From assembly GCA_029550685.1 (NCBI GenBank), contig JAKPGY010000068.1, forward strand, positions 1-34,239: a DNA stretch of 34,239 nucleotides. The letters are read 5' to 3'. The notes beneath the pieces were generated by a model. That model had not been told where the DNA came from and did no database searches. It saw nothing but the letters and a program-made list of their open reading frames with translations. The first letter of the stretch is position 1; each line of letters opens with the position of its first letter. This document shows, piece after piece, positions 16,011 to 24,142 of the stretch. The stretch comes from Bacillota bacterium. Its GTDB lineage: Bacteria; Bacillota; Syntrophomonadia; Syntrophomonadales; Syntrophomonadaceae. The translations under genes and the position numbers were made by a program.

Positions 16011-16472
16011 TTACAAAAGCTCCGGTGAATAGATAAAACTGTATTTGGCTACTTTTTGCATAGGAAACCCGATGATATAGCTCCATGTATTTCCGTCAAC
16101 TTCAGCCGTACCGGAAAAGGTGGTATAGTCTTTAATGGCACCGGTGTAGATATTGTAGAATACCATCTCGCTGGGAGAATAATGCTCCTGGGCCTCTGCG
16201 GGTTTGTTATAACTATATACTTCATATCCCTCTTGATTAAGAATTTGAATCCAGGCCTGATAACTATTAAGGGCTTTGATACCATCCGGGGAAACTGCCG
16301 GTTTTTCTTCTTCGGTGATAATATATTGCTGAAAATCCAAACTGAAACTGGATATTTTGCTCCATGGTCCCTGGTCGGTAAATTTAAAGGCTAGATAAAG
16401 GTTGATAATAAAAACAATCACCACAGACAAAATCAAAATTGCTAAATATCTAACCAATATTCTCCACTTCAT
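16011..16472 (-). CDS. Sensor histidine kinase, N-terminal sensor part (split gene)
   Basis: A 153-residue piece: an N-terminal membrane helix (about 7-29, YLAILILSVVIVFIINLYLAF) and about 120 extracytoplasmic residues ending YSFIYSPELL, then TAA. This is the sensor half of the kinase whose HAMP and catalytic parts continue in the same frame beyond the stop. It overlaps the response-regulator stop by ATGA. Alone it would be a membrane-anchored extracellular domain. The stop is TAA, so selenocysteine or pyrrolysine recoding does not apply. No frameshift or deletion is visible, so the lesion appears to be a single substitution or a sequence error. Confidence 0.75.
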   Translation of the reverse strand: MKWRILVRYLAILILSVVIVFIINLYLAFKFTDQGPWSKISSFSLDFQQYIITEEEKPAVSPDGIKALNSYQAWIQILNQEGYEVYSYNKPAEAQEHYSPSEMVFYNIYTGAIKDYTTFSGTAEVDGNTWSYIIGFPMQKVAKYSFIYSPELL

Positions 16473-17206
16473 TTTTCAACCTCTGTCACCAGCTTGTAAC
16501 CCAAGCCCTTGATAGTAATGATGTACTGCGGGTGTGCCGGATCATCCTCAATTTTTTGGCGAAGATGCCGGATATGAACCATTAAGGTGTTATCAGAACC
16601 CTCGTAATCGTAATCCCAAACTTTCTCGATAATTTTATTTTTGCTCAGAATCTTATTGGCATTTTCCGCTAAGTACAGAAGCAGGGTGTATTCCTTGGCG
16701 GTTAAAGGAATTGCTCTTCCTTGTTTGGTTACTTCGCCTTTTTCCTTGTTAATTACGATGTCTCCGAAAGCGATTGGGGTATGGATCTGAGTTTGCTTCT
16801 GCAAATTAATGTATTCATTGCGGCGGAAATGAGCTTTGATGCGAAAGGCTACCTCTTTGGGGCTGAAGGGTTTGGTTATATAATCGTCTCCGCCGATACC
16901 TAATCCCAAAAGCTTGTCTACATCCTCATCCTTAGCTGACAAAAAGATAATCGGTACTAAAGTTATTTCCCTCAACATCCGGCACACCTGAAAACCATCC
17001 ATATCCGGCAGCATTATGTCCAGGACTATAATGTCCGGTTGAACCGCTTGGGTCATGGCAATGGCTTCATTCCCACTGGCAGCCTTATAGATGTTGGTGA
17101 AGTTCTCTTTAATGAGAACCGCTTCCAACAAGTTGAGTATGTCCACCTCGTCATCCACCAGGAGGATTTTTTTATCCCTTAAATCCGTTATTTCTATTCC
17201 CAACAA
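16469..17206 (-). CDS. OmpR-family response regulator
   Basis: A 245-residue two-component regulator: receiver domain with acidic pocket VDDE (17-20), phosphoacceptor Asp63 in VLDIMLPDMDG and switch Lys in YITKPFSP, then a winged-helix DNA-binding domain (SDNTLMVHIRHLRQKIE, YIITIKGLGYKL). I place the start at TTG 17206, 8 nt from AGGAGG; a GTG three codons earlier overlaps that site. It is fourth in the ABC-permease-permease-regulator-kinase order, the arrangement of lantibiotic/bacitracin-sensing modules, so it most likely controls its own ABC transporter. Confidence 0.92.
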   Translation of the reverse strand: MLGIEITDLRDKKILLVDDEVDILNLLEAVLIKENFTNIYKAASGNEAIAMTQAVQPDIIVLDIMLPDMDGFQVCRMLREITLVPIIFLSAKDEDVDKLLGLGIGGDDYITKPFSPKEVAFRIKAHFRRNEYINLQKQTQIHTPIAFGDIVINKEKGEVTKQGRAIPLTAKEYTLLLYLAENANKILSKNKIIEKVWDYDYEGSDNTLMVHIRHLRQKIEDDPAHPQYIITIKGLGYKLVTEVEK

Positions 17207-17228
17207 ACGGGCCACCTCCTACGGACCA

Positions 17229-17963
17229 TCATACAATATCCCTTTTCCGGAAAGACATGATTCCATACATCAGAACCACCGAAGACAGTATAACACTTGT
17301 GACATAGACCAAATTACCTTTAGAAAAGACCTCCATGTTTCCGCCCAAAGCGGCCATAATAGGATAAGTCCAGGGATAAACAACCCAATACTTGGAGTTA
17401 GCCACCACCATAGCCGGCAGTGCCAGTCCAATTCCGATGCCTAAAGGAATAGTCATCTGGCTATAGCGGATACTTAAAACATAAAGAATGGCCATAATGG
17501 GCAAGGCCGCTAAATAAGTGGCCATAGGCCTGCCAATCAGGCTTTGATAGGGGAAGTTCCCTTCAACTCCAATTATAAGACCAGCTAAGAACATGCATAT
17601 AATGAAGGCTAACATGTTTACCAATACCAGCAGGCAGGCGATAATGAACTTGACAATGTAAACGGTCTCTTTTCGGACTGGCAAGCTTAAGTACTGCTTC
17701 CAGCCCTGATGGGAATTCTCAATCCGGGCTACTAAAGTCATTACCACACTTATTAATGCGGGGAACAGAATCATGACATAAAAAACCATGCTCTGGGTAT
17801 AGAGCTGTTCCCAGACGTTTTGTCCTTGCCCGGTGAACAGGTCATAATAGCGCAGCAGGTTAATGACACCCTGCATTACCATAAAAGCAGGTGCCAGGGT
17901 TACAATCCATAATATTTTGGAATTCTTTAGTTTCAGCAATTCTACAGAAATTATATCTCTCAT
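17229..17963 (-). CDS. ABC-2-type permease, second subunit (lantibiotic-immunity MutG-like)
   Basis: A 244-residue membrane protein with about six hydrophobic segments and the N-terminal VELLKLKNSKILWIVTLAP typical of ABC-2 permeases of the BcrB/LanE/LanG group, plus the short cytoplasmic motif QYLSLPVRKETVYIVKF. ATG 17963 follows AGGAGG; longer in-frame starts run into the previous gene. It ends 22 bases before the regulator start. With the neighbouring permease and ATPase it should form an exporter that removes a cationic antimicrobial peptide from the membrane; the actual substrate is not shown. Confidence 0.85.
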   Translation of the reverse strand: MRDIISVELLKLKNSKILWIVTLAPAFMVMQGVINLLRYYDLFTGQGQNVWEQLYTQSMVFYVMILFPALISVVMTLVARIENSHQGWKQYLSLPVRKETVYIVKFIIACLLVLVNMLAFIICMFLAGLIIGVEGNFPYQSLIGRPMATYLAALPIMAILYVLSIRYSQMTIPLGIGIGLALPAMVVANSKYWVVYPWTYPIMAALGGNMEVFSKGNLVYVTSVILSSVVLMYGIMSFRKRDIV

Positions 17964-17973
17964 TATAGTCCTC

Positions 17974-18717
17974 CTAATAGATTTCTTTCCTTTGGAAACC
18001 CAACATACCGGCACCCAGGAAAACCAAACCAAAGGTTAAACCATAATACAAAGCGACAGCATTGTTAACTCTATAATCGGGTAGGGTATAAATCAGGTGA
18101 GCATAGGGAATAAACCTGGCCAGCTGCTCGGACTGGGCCAAGAACAGGGAAGATGCAACCCCCACAAACCCGATGGCCAAAGCCACATTGGCATTGTTTG
18201 AGTTGGCACTCAATAAGCATTGCAAGCCTATTAAGCTGGTGATGGCCACAATCTGGTAAATTGAATAAGTTGCGAACAAGCTTACATCTACTATTTCCGG
18301 AAACCCCAGTACCTTTCCGGCAATTACCAGGCAGATGCTGTTTTCTAAAATCATCAGCGTACTTAAAATGAGTACAACCGACCACTTGGCTAAATAAACC
18401 TTTTTCCTGGATACCGGCAGTGCCAGAGCTTCTTTCCAACTATTGGCCTTGAACTCCAGGTAATGGACGTGAGAGGCTATTATAGTGACAACCAGGGGGA
18501 ACAAAAAAGCCCAGATAAAGTGATGCTGTACGAGAAACAGGTGCCAGGAACTAAGACTCTGGTTAAAATCTAAGTTCCTCAGGTAATCATAGCGAAGAAA
18601 GAGGTTAATAAAACTGAGCAGTGCTCCCAACAAGGGTGTTAGGACAACAGTAGGCCAGATAAAAATCCTTTTTTGTTTGAGAAACTCCACTTTTAATAAA
18701 CGATAATATTCCTGCAT
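17974..18717 (-). CDS. ABC-2-type permease, first subunit (lantibiotic-immunity MutE-like)
   Basis: A 247-residue membrane protein with six predicted segments. It starts MQEYYRLLKVEFLKQKRIF and has the paralogue motif NSWKEALALPVSRKKVYLAKW at about residues 91-111, parallel to GWKQYLSLPVRKETVYIVKF in the next permease, so the two are diverged duplicates. ATG 18717 overlaps the ATPase stop (TGATG) and follows GGGGAGG. Together with the ATPase and the other permease it fits the three-gene LanFEG layout. Confidence 0.85.
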   Translation of the reverse strand: MQEYYRLLKVEFLKQKRIFIWPTVVLTPLLGALLSFINLFLRYDYLRNLDFNQSLSSWHLFLVQHHFIWAFLFPLVVTIIASHVHYLEFKANSWKEALALPVSRKKVYLAKWSVVLILSTLMILENSICLVIAGKVLGFPEIVDVSLFATYSIYQIVAITSLIGLQCLLSANSNNANVALAIGFVGVASSLFLAQSEQLARFIPYAHLIYTLPDYRVNNAVALYYGLTFGLVFLGAGMLGFQRKEIY

Positions 18718-19622
18718 CAGGCGACCTCCCCGGTTAACTGTAAAAAGATATCTTCTAAATTGCCTAGTTTTTCGCTCAAGTGGGAAACTCCATAACCACT
18801 TAGGACCAATTCGCGATTCAAGATTTCCATATTGATGTTTCTTCCCGGAAGATAAAGTTTGCCTTCTCGGATGGTAACATCGTAGCCTTTGTTCCTTAAG
18901 AATGCTGCTGCCTGACCAAGGGGACTGGCCTTGACAACCACTTCGTCTCTGCCCTTAGTTTTCAGTTCTGCCATAGTACCTTGAAAAAGCAGTTTCCCTT
19001 GATGAATGATGCCCACATGATCGGCCATCAGCTCAATTTCACTTAAAATATGACTGCTGATTAATACGGTGGCATTCATGATTTCCGGCAGGCTCATTAT
19101 CAGCTCGCGAATTTCTTTTACCCCTGCCGGGTCCAGCCCGTTAGTAGGCTCATCCAGGATTAAAAGCTCCCGGTTGCCCATGAGAGCCTGGGCAATGCCC
19201 AGCCGTTGTTTCATTCCCAGGGAAAACTCTTTTACTTTTTGCCTTTTCCATTGGGTGAGCTTGACTATATCCAGGGCTTTTTCAATTTCATTAGGGGGGA
19301 GCTGCAGTATCTTCCTGGTTATTTCCAGGTTTTCATAGGCTGTCAAATGCTCATAGTAAGAGGGTGTTTCTACTATGGAACCCACCTTACTTAAGATATT
19401 AAGACGGTGTATCGACAGGTCCTGATTAAACAGGTGAATTGTCCCTGTAGTGGGTTTGATCAAACCCAAAAGCATCCTGATGGTGGTAGATTTCCCAGCA
19501 CCGTTGGGGCCGAGGAAACCGTACAAAGCCCCCTGGGGCACTTTTAAGTTCAATTCTTTCACGGCAGTAAACTTATTGAATTTCTTAGTCAATTCTCTTG
19601 TTTCAATAACCAATGGTTCCAA
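18717..19622 (-). CDS. ABC transporter ATP-binding protein (LanF/BcrA-like)
   Basis: A 301-residue ATPase: Walker A GPNGAGKST (38-46), Q-loop region, signature FSLGMKQRLGIAQAL, Walker B LLILDEPTNGLDPAG and the switch His in ISSHILSEIE, all intact. The C-terminal 80 residues (ELKTKGRDEVVVKASPLGQAAAF... LGNLEDIFLQLTGE) follow the BcrA/NatA pattern. TTG 19622 is the start, with GGGAGG 9 nt upstream. It is first in a five-gene minus-strand operon with two permeases and a two-component system, an arrangement used for detection of and defence against bacitracin- or lantibiotic-like peptides. Confidence 0.92.
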   Translation of the reverse strand: MEPLVIETRELTKKFNKFTAVKELNLKVPQGALYGFLGPNGAGKSTTIRMLLGLIKPTTGTIHLFNQDLSIHRLNILSKVGSIVETPSYYEHLTAYENLEITRKILQLPPNEIEKALDIVKLTQWKRQKVKEFSLGMKQRLGIAQALMGNRELLILDEPTNGLDPAGVKEIRELIMSLPEIMNATVLISSHILSEIELMADHVGIIHQGKLLFQGTMAELKTKGRDEVVVKASPLGQAAAFLRNKGYDVTIREGKLYLPGRNINMEILNRELVLSGYGVSHLSEKLGNLEDIFLQLTGEVA

Positions 19623-19700
19623 TGCTTCCGGCCTCCCAGATTTAATAATTGATGCTGGAGCAATAATACCAAGGCCGGCTTAACTTTTAATTTAGACAGT

Positions 19701-19716
19701 CTTAATTTAACCTTAA
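19701..19716 (-). promoter_or_regulatory. Possible response-regulator box upstream of the ABC operon
   Basis: On the minus strand TTAAG occurs twice with an 11-bp period (plus-strand CTTAA at 19701-19705 and 19712-19716). A third TTAAAAG-type sequence lies at about 19684-19690. Direct repeats with one helical turn spacing are the usual binding pattern of OmpR-family regulators. A weak -10 (TATTAT on the minus strand near 19665) lies downstream without a good -35, consistent with activation. Inference only. Confidence 0.3.
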
Positions 19717-19814
19717 AAACTTGTCTTGCTTTGCATAAGGTTGATGATAGGAAAAACATAAAAACGCAGGTCAGAGATTAAGCCACCAATTATGGTGTGC
19801 TTTTACAAGCTGGT

Positions 19815-21146
19815 TCAGCACGGGGAAGAAATGGTAATAAACTGCAGGGAAATCGGTGAGCCCTTTAGGGGACGATCCACTGTGTTTAAGGCAAGTATCC
19901 CTTTTTGTACTGAATAACTGCCGGAAGGTTGGATAACAGCATTGACAAAAAGGTTGTAATAGGAAGCCTGGTCGGGATCGAGTATGCCTTTATTTCCATA
20001 CATTTTTATTTCATCTTTATTGGTATAAACTGTTTTTTCTTGAGCTAGAGTGTTATAGGTATAAGTCTGGGCTTTAAGAATCTGACCGTTTATACCGTTA
20101 ACGGTTATGAACTCCAGAGTAATGGGTACCCCTTTAGGGGGTATATCCGAGGTAAGTAAAGTAAGACATCCTTTCTTCACTACATAGTTAACTGCTGGCT
20201 GCAGCACCCCATTGATATATAAATTAATGAGGGATACCTGCTTGGGGTCAATAATGCCCTTGTTTCCATAGGATTGTAATTCATCCGCGTTGGTAAACTC
20301 CTTCTTCATACCATCAGCAATCGTATTATAATGGTAAACTTCTGCCGGATAAACTGTACCATTTTTATCTTTGAAAGTAACAAACCGAATGGCTATCGGA
20401 GCATTTTGGGGTGGCACATCTTCTGTTTTCAATATAAGCAAGCCCTTTTTAAGATCATAGTTTGCCCTGGGTTGTATTACTCCGTTGATAAATAGGGCAT
20501 AGTAAGAAACCATATGAGGATCAAGGATACCCTGATCCCCATACTCACTTAATTCGTCCGTATTAGTATATATATGTCTGATTCCATCAGATAAGACATT
20601 GAATTGGTACACGTCAGCCTTAACAGTATCTTCCTGGTAGGTAATATCTATTTCATTATTCAAATAGCATTTATCAAATACTTGGGTAACACTCAAGCAT
20701 ACTTTCTTGATTTCAGAGTCGCTGATTTTATCATCAGGATCCTCTAAAACTGGAACCGTTAAGTCTGCTTGGGCTGCGGAACGAACCACAGTGCTGAATA
20801 TCACTTTTATGTGAACTTTGAGGGAATTGTTTTTGGTGTAAATAATGTCATCAATAACACACTTAAAGTTACGGGTGGTAAAGGATAGGTATGTTTCCTG
20901 GGGGGCGTATAAAGATATATTCTTATATATCTCAAACGGTATGGGATCCGAAAGGCGTTTATAATCCATAAAAAGAGATAGGTAGCCTTTTATGGCTAAT
21001 TTGAACTTGGCCTTTCGTTTATGTCCGGCACTGCTGCTAAGTGTTGTAACTACGTAACCAATTGCATTAGGATTGGAAGGACTTAGGATATAACCATTTT
21101 TGTCTGTTAGGAAACAATCGATTGTCGATAATCTGGTGTTGGACAC
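19815..21146 (-). CDS. Protein with three DUF4183 repeats (probable spore or surface protein)
   Basis: About 443 residues. The first 170 or so are unassigned; parts such as [15 protein letters not shown] and [20 protein letters not shown] faintly recall the SPOCS/DUF3794 fold of spore-coat-associated proteins. The rest is three tandem units of about 82-88 residues with a shared core: YTN-x-DE-x3-YG-x-x-GI-x-DP-x3-S-x2-NL-[FY]-x-N-[GA]-V-[IL]-QP-x3-Y-x3-KG-x-L-x-L-x-T, ending P-I-x-L-x-F-[IV]-T. This is the DUF4183 domain, found mainly in Bacillus/Clostridia spore formers. There is no signal peptide or membrane segment, which suits a coat or exosporium protein laid down from the mother cell. 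Several GTG codons compete for the start (21155, 21149, 21146); GGAG placement favours 21146. The next gene upstream on this strand is a single-domain DUF4183 protein. Confidence 0.75.
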   Translation of the reverse strand: MSNTRLSTIDCFLTDKNGYILSPSNPNAIGYVVTTLSSSAGHKRKAKFKLAIKGYLSLFMDYKRLSDPIPFEIYKNISLYAPQETYLSFTTRNFKCVIDDIIYTKNNSLKVHIKVIFSTVVRSAAQADLTVPVLEDPDDKISDSEIKKVCLSVTQVFDKCYLNNEIDITYQEDTVKADVYQFNVLSDGIRHIYTNTDELSEYGDQGILDPHMVSYYALFINGVIQPRANYDLKKGLLILKTEDVPPQNAPIAIRFVTFKDKNGTVYPAEVYHYNTIADGMKKEFTNADELQSYGNKGIIDPKQVSLINLYINGVLQPAVNYVVKKGCLTLLTSDIPPKGVPITLEFITVNGINGQILKAQTYTYNTLAQEKTVYTNKDEIKMYGNKGILDPDQASYYNLFVNAVIQPSGSYSVQKGILALNTVDRPLKGSPISLQFITISSPC

Positions 21147-21223
21147 CACTCTCACTCCAATTAATCTGTACAGGTACCCACAGGATAATTAATGAGAATA
21201 TAGAGGAGGATAAGTAAAAGCCT

Positions 21224-21259
21224 CTCGCCCTTTCATCAGCAAAATCATAAAAGGGCAAG
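21224..21259. repeat. Hairpin between the two DUF4183 genes
   Basis: CTCGCCCTTT (21224-21233) pairs with AAAGGGCAAG (21250-21259), 10 positions with one G-U. No T-run follows on either strand. It may be part of the leader of the three-repeat gene; function unknown. Confidence 0.35.
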
Positions 21260-21295
21260 ACCCTGAATTTATCGTCTTCTCACAGTTGAGTTTAA

Positions 21296-21328
21296 AATAA
21301 AGGGTGTGCGCAAGGCCCACCCTTTATT
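21296..21328 (-). terminator. Terminator of the single-domain DUF4183 gene
   Basis: AATAAAGGGTG (21296-21306) and CACCCTTTATT (21318-21328) form an 11-bp perfect stem, beginning 5 bases after the stop. The T-run beyond the stem is short (TTTA), but the AT part of the stem adds to it. Confidence 0.7.
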
Positions 21329-21332
21329 ATAG

Positions 21333-21704
21333 TTAAGTAGTTATAGTAGTCTGAGTATCGGCTTCCGGCGCGAAGTTAATTACTGACAAAATAATAGGGG
21401 AATCCTCGAGAATATCATCTGCGTCCTGGACTACCACGTTGTTGGTGGTAACCGAATATAAGCCTTCCTGTTGCAAAACACCGTTTATAAACAATAAATA
21501 ATAGCCATTATCCGTGGAAGGCAGTGTAATACTTGTTACAGGATCGCCCTGGTCATCTACAAAAGCAGTGGCCGGAATAGTTAGGGTTCCTTCATCAACA
21601 TGGGTTGGGTTCAAAGTGTAAAAATAATTTTCTATAACCGGCTTAGCACTAACAGTTGTTGTTGACTCGGCACTAATGGCAAGTTTAAATAATGAAGCAG
21701 CCAT
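21333..21704 (-). CDS. Single-domain DUF4183 protein
   Basis: A 123-residue protein starting MAASLFKLAISAESTTTVSA. The core TDNGYYLLFINGVLQQEGLYSV (about 66-87), followed by a long 'V-x-D-A-D-D-I-x-x-x-S-P-I' end, is the DUF4183 pattern. Thr-rich segments at both ends (ESTTTV; TQTTITT) are usual for these proteins. ATG 21704 follows AAGGGGAG. There is no signal peptide. Likely a spore-surface component from family distribution; no molecular function is known. The 370-base stretch on the other side (21705-22076) holds no gene that I can support, only the acyl-CoA synthetase terminator. Confidence 0.8.
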   Translation of the reverse strand: MAASLFKLAISAESTTTVSAKPVIENYFYTLNPTHVDEGTLTIPATAFVDDQGDPVTSITLPSTDNGYYLLFINGVLQQEGLYSVTTNNVVVQDADDILEDSPIILSVINFAPEADTQTTITT

Positions 21705-22012
21705 GCTCTTCTCCCCTTAAATATCGTTTAAATATAATATGTTGGGGAATATAAAGGGTTCTCCCTGACCAATAGTTAGATTCTATCAACCTGGAGTCAA
21801 CCTGTTTCGAAACAAGACGCCCTACAAACAGTATGGCAGGGTAGACGTATGATAGATGAAATGCCATAAAAAACCCAAAACAGTACAAAACTCTGTTTGC
21901 CCACAGCATCGATTTCTATTGTAAACGTTAGCATAAAGGGAGCCAAGAAAGCCAAACACTCGCAGTAGAAGCAATTATATAAGGGACTGAGGGGAGAATA
22001 ATCGATAATAAC

Positions 22013-22046
22013 CAGGCTCCCGGTATAATTGATAACCGGGAGCCTG
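22013..22046 (-). terminator. Terminator-like hairpin after the acyl-CoA synthetase
   Basis: CAGGCTCCCGGT (22013-22024) and ACCGGGAGCCTG (22035-22046) form a perfect 12-bp GC-rich stem with a 10-nt loop, 30 bases beyond the stop. The following minus-strand bases (GTTATTATC) make a poor U-run, so termination efficiency is uncertain. Confidence 0.65.
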
Positions 22047-22076
22047 ATAGCTTTTGTCATCGAATTTTCGATAATA

Positions 22077-23708
22077 TCAGCTTTGTTGTTTAGCCAGTTC
22101 TCTTTGACGCAATGCATTGCGCATTGGCTTACCCACACTGGTACGGGGCAACTCATCAATAAATTCAACATGGGTAGGTACTTTATAGGGGGCCAGACTT
22201 TTCCGGCAGTGTTCTTTGACTTCATCTTCAGTCATAGTCTCACCGGGTTTTAATACGATGAAGGCTTTAGGTGTCTCGCCTCTCTTGGGATCTGGTATAC
22301 CAATGGCACAGGCATCAAGTACTTTCGGGTGAGCATAGAGAACTTCATCTATCTCGCGGCAGAATACATTGAATCCACTGCATAATATCATGTCTTTCTT
22401 ACGGTCTACGATAGTAATATAACCATCCTCATCCATAGTAGCTATGTCACCGGTGTACAGCCATCCATCTCTCAGTGCAATGGCAGTTTCTTCGGGGTTT
22501 TTCCAGTAAGATTTCATAATCTGAGGCCCTTTGGCAATTAACTCCCCAGGTTCACCAGTGGGCATATCCTTAGTTCCAGTTTCCAAATCAACAATGCGAA
22601 TATCCACGTCCGGCCAGGGAATACCTACACTGCCCACTTTTCGTTTAGTATACATGGGATTACAGGTCAATACATTTGAAGTCTCAGATAAACCATATCC
22701 TTCAGTAATTATTGCTCCAGACAGCCGTTCAAACTGGTTTAGCCCTTCAACTGCCAGTGGTGATGAACCGCAGATCATGGCTTTGATCAATTTGATTTTT
22801 GAATTGCCGATTTCCGGGTGGTTGTTTAATCCATAAATCATAGCAGGAACGGCAGCAAAGTAATTAGGTTCATGTTTGTTAATATTATGAAGGAGATTGT
22901 CAGGAGTGGGACCGTTGACCACAATGATGTTACCCCCGGCCACCATGTTAATATTGACACTGGTGTTAAATCCATAAATATGATAGAGGGGCATAGCAGC
23001 CATTATCCTCATGTCCTCAGGTTTCTCATAGGGGGCATGAAACCAGTACATGTCCTGCCAAGCCATAGCTTCCAGGTTGGCATTGCTTAACATACAGCCC
23101 TTGGAAACTCCAGTTGTGCCGCCGGTGTATTGGAGCATTGCCAGATCTTCAGAAGCAACAGGTATATTGGGTTCTTCCTCAGCACCCCGGGATACAAAAT
23201 CTTCGAACATAAACACGTTTTCGGCCGTATCAATTGAAGGAGCACCAGTATGGGAATTCAGAACGATCATATTCTTTATCAACGTATTGCCGCTTTTCAT
23301 AATTTCCGTTACTTTGCTGGCAAAGCGATCCTCTACAAAAACAATGGTGGTTTCACTGTCGGAAAACTGGTGCGTCAATTCAGGAATGGTGTACATAGGG
23401 TTGGTAGGAACAATGGCGGCCCCAATCTTGTAGCAGGCTTGCAGGAGAATCACATACTCAGGAAGGTTTGTGCTCATTAGAGCGATCCGATCACCTTTTT
23501 GATAGTTAAGAGTAAGGATAGCATTGGCTGTTTTCCTGGCTAGTTTATTAGCCTCTGCATAGGTCAGCTGTTGGTCATCCCAGATCAAATAAGGCTTAGT
23601 AGGGTTCTTATCAGCCCACTCATTGAAATAGTCTTTCATAGGCTTGCCCGGGTAATCAATTGAGTGGGGAACACCTTTGTCATAAAACTTGTACCATACG
23701 CGGTCCAT
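22077..23708 (-). CDS. AMP-forming acyl-CoA synthetase (long/medium-chain fatty acid CoA ligase)
   Basis: A 543-residue enzyme of the ANL superfamily. It activates a carboxylic acid to acyl-AMP and then to acyl-CoA. Motifs in order: P-loop-like YTGGTTGVSKGCMLS (about 193-207), the aromatic A4 region MPLYHIYGFN, ITEGYGLSETSNV (about 337-349), GWLYTGDIATMDEDGYITIVDRKKD (about 417-441, with the hinge Asp/Arg-Lys-Lys) and the catalytic C-terminal Lys in LPRTSVGKPMRNALR. All are intact. The sequence is closest in style to long-chain-fatty-acid-CoA ligases (FadD/LcfB); the substrate is not determined. ATG 23708 follows AAAGGAGGACGAG. It has its own terminator and an upstream region rich in dyads. 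In a syntrophic fatty-acid oxidiser it would start beta-oxidation. Confidence 0.92.
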   Translation of the reverse strand: MDRVWYKFYDKGVPHSIDYPGKPMKDYFNEWADKNPTKPYLIWDDQQLTYAEANKLARKTANAILTLNYQKGDRIALMSTNLPEYVILLQACYKIGAAIVPTNPMYTIPELTHQFSDSETTIVFVEDRFASKVTEIMKSGNTLIKNMIVLNSHTGAPSIDTAENVFMFEDFVSRGAEEEPNIPVASEDLAMLQYTGGTTGVSKGCMLSNANLEAMAWQDMYWFHAPYEKPEDMRIMAAMPLYHIYGFNTSVNINMVAGGNIIVVNGPTPDNLLHNINKHEPNYFAAVPAMIYGLNNHPEIGNSKIKLIKAMICGSSPLAVEGLNQFERLSGAIITEGYGLSETSNVLTCNPMYTKRKVGSVGIPWPDVDIRIVDLETGTKDMPTGEPGELIAKGPQIMKSYWKNPEETAIALRDGWLYTGDIATMDEDGYITIVDRKKDMILCSGFNVFCREIDEVLYAHPKVLDACAIGIPDPKRGETPKAFIVLKPGETMTEDEVKEHCRKSLAPYKVPTHVEFIDELPRTSVGKPMRNALRQRELAKQQS

Positions 23709-23763
23709 TCTCTCGTCCTCCTTTACACGGTTTTTATTAATGGCGAATTTATACGCTATCCCC

Positions 23764-23907
23764 CTCTGTTACAGAGTATTTCCAGAATTTCGACAAATGA
23801 TTATATAATTCCTTGAAAAAAATTACGACAGCAATGTCGAAACATGTACATATGAGCGCGAAATTGCGGTATTACTTGGCATAAAATGACGACAAATCCA
23901 TATGGAT
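23764..23907 (-). promoter_or_regulatory. Dyad-rich control region upstream of the acyl-CoA synthetase
   Basis: The 430-base gap 23709-24142 has no supported gene. Within it are: CTCTG-TTA-CAGAG (23764-23776), a perfect 5-bp dyad between promoter and start; ATTATATAAT at 23800-23809, giving a TATAAT -10 on either strand but no good -35; CGAC-AGCAAT-GTCG (around 23826-23839); two copies of CGACAAAT (23791-23798, 23890-23897); and the perfect 12-bp palindrome ATCCATATGGAT (23896-23907). Such sites suit a TetR- or GntR-type regulator of fatty-acid genes, but the regulator is not in the window. Confidence 0.35.
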
Positions 23908-23995
23908 GGTACGGTCTAGTAATGAACCTCTGATTCTAAAACCGAATTGATAGGTTCCCAAATGGCTGACCTTGGACCGGTAAGATAAAAAGAGT

Positions 23996-24029
23996 AAGGC
24001 AGGGGAGACCCATGGTTTCACCCTGCCTT
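23996..24029. terminator. Terminator downstream of the aminotransferase
   Basis: AAGGCAGGG (23996-24004) pairs with CCCTGCCTT (24021-24029), and the inner AGACC/GGTTT bases extend the stem. On the minus strand TACTCTTTTT follows, ending the aminotransferase transcript about 115 bases after its stop. On the plus strand TTTTAT follows, though no plus gene lies upstream. Confidence 0.75.
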
Positions 24030-24142
24030 TTATATTGGCCTGCCTGACCTGACATCCGACACGGTGTATCTGTACTAAAGCTTGCTGATACCAACTAATT
24101 TGCTTTTCAACTCAGTTAATGGTCAAGAACAGGTTCAAAGCT

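Noticed and set aside
15093-16472. Recoding of the stop in the histidine kinase
   Set aside because: The stop is TAA, which is not used for selenocysteine or pyrrolysine; a mutation, error or re-initiation is more likely.
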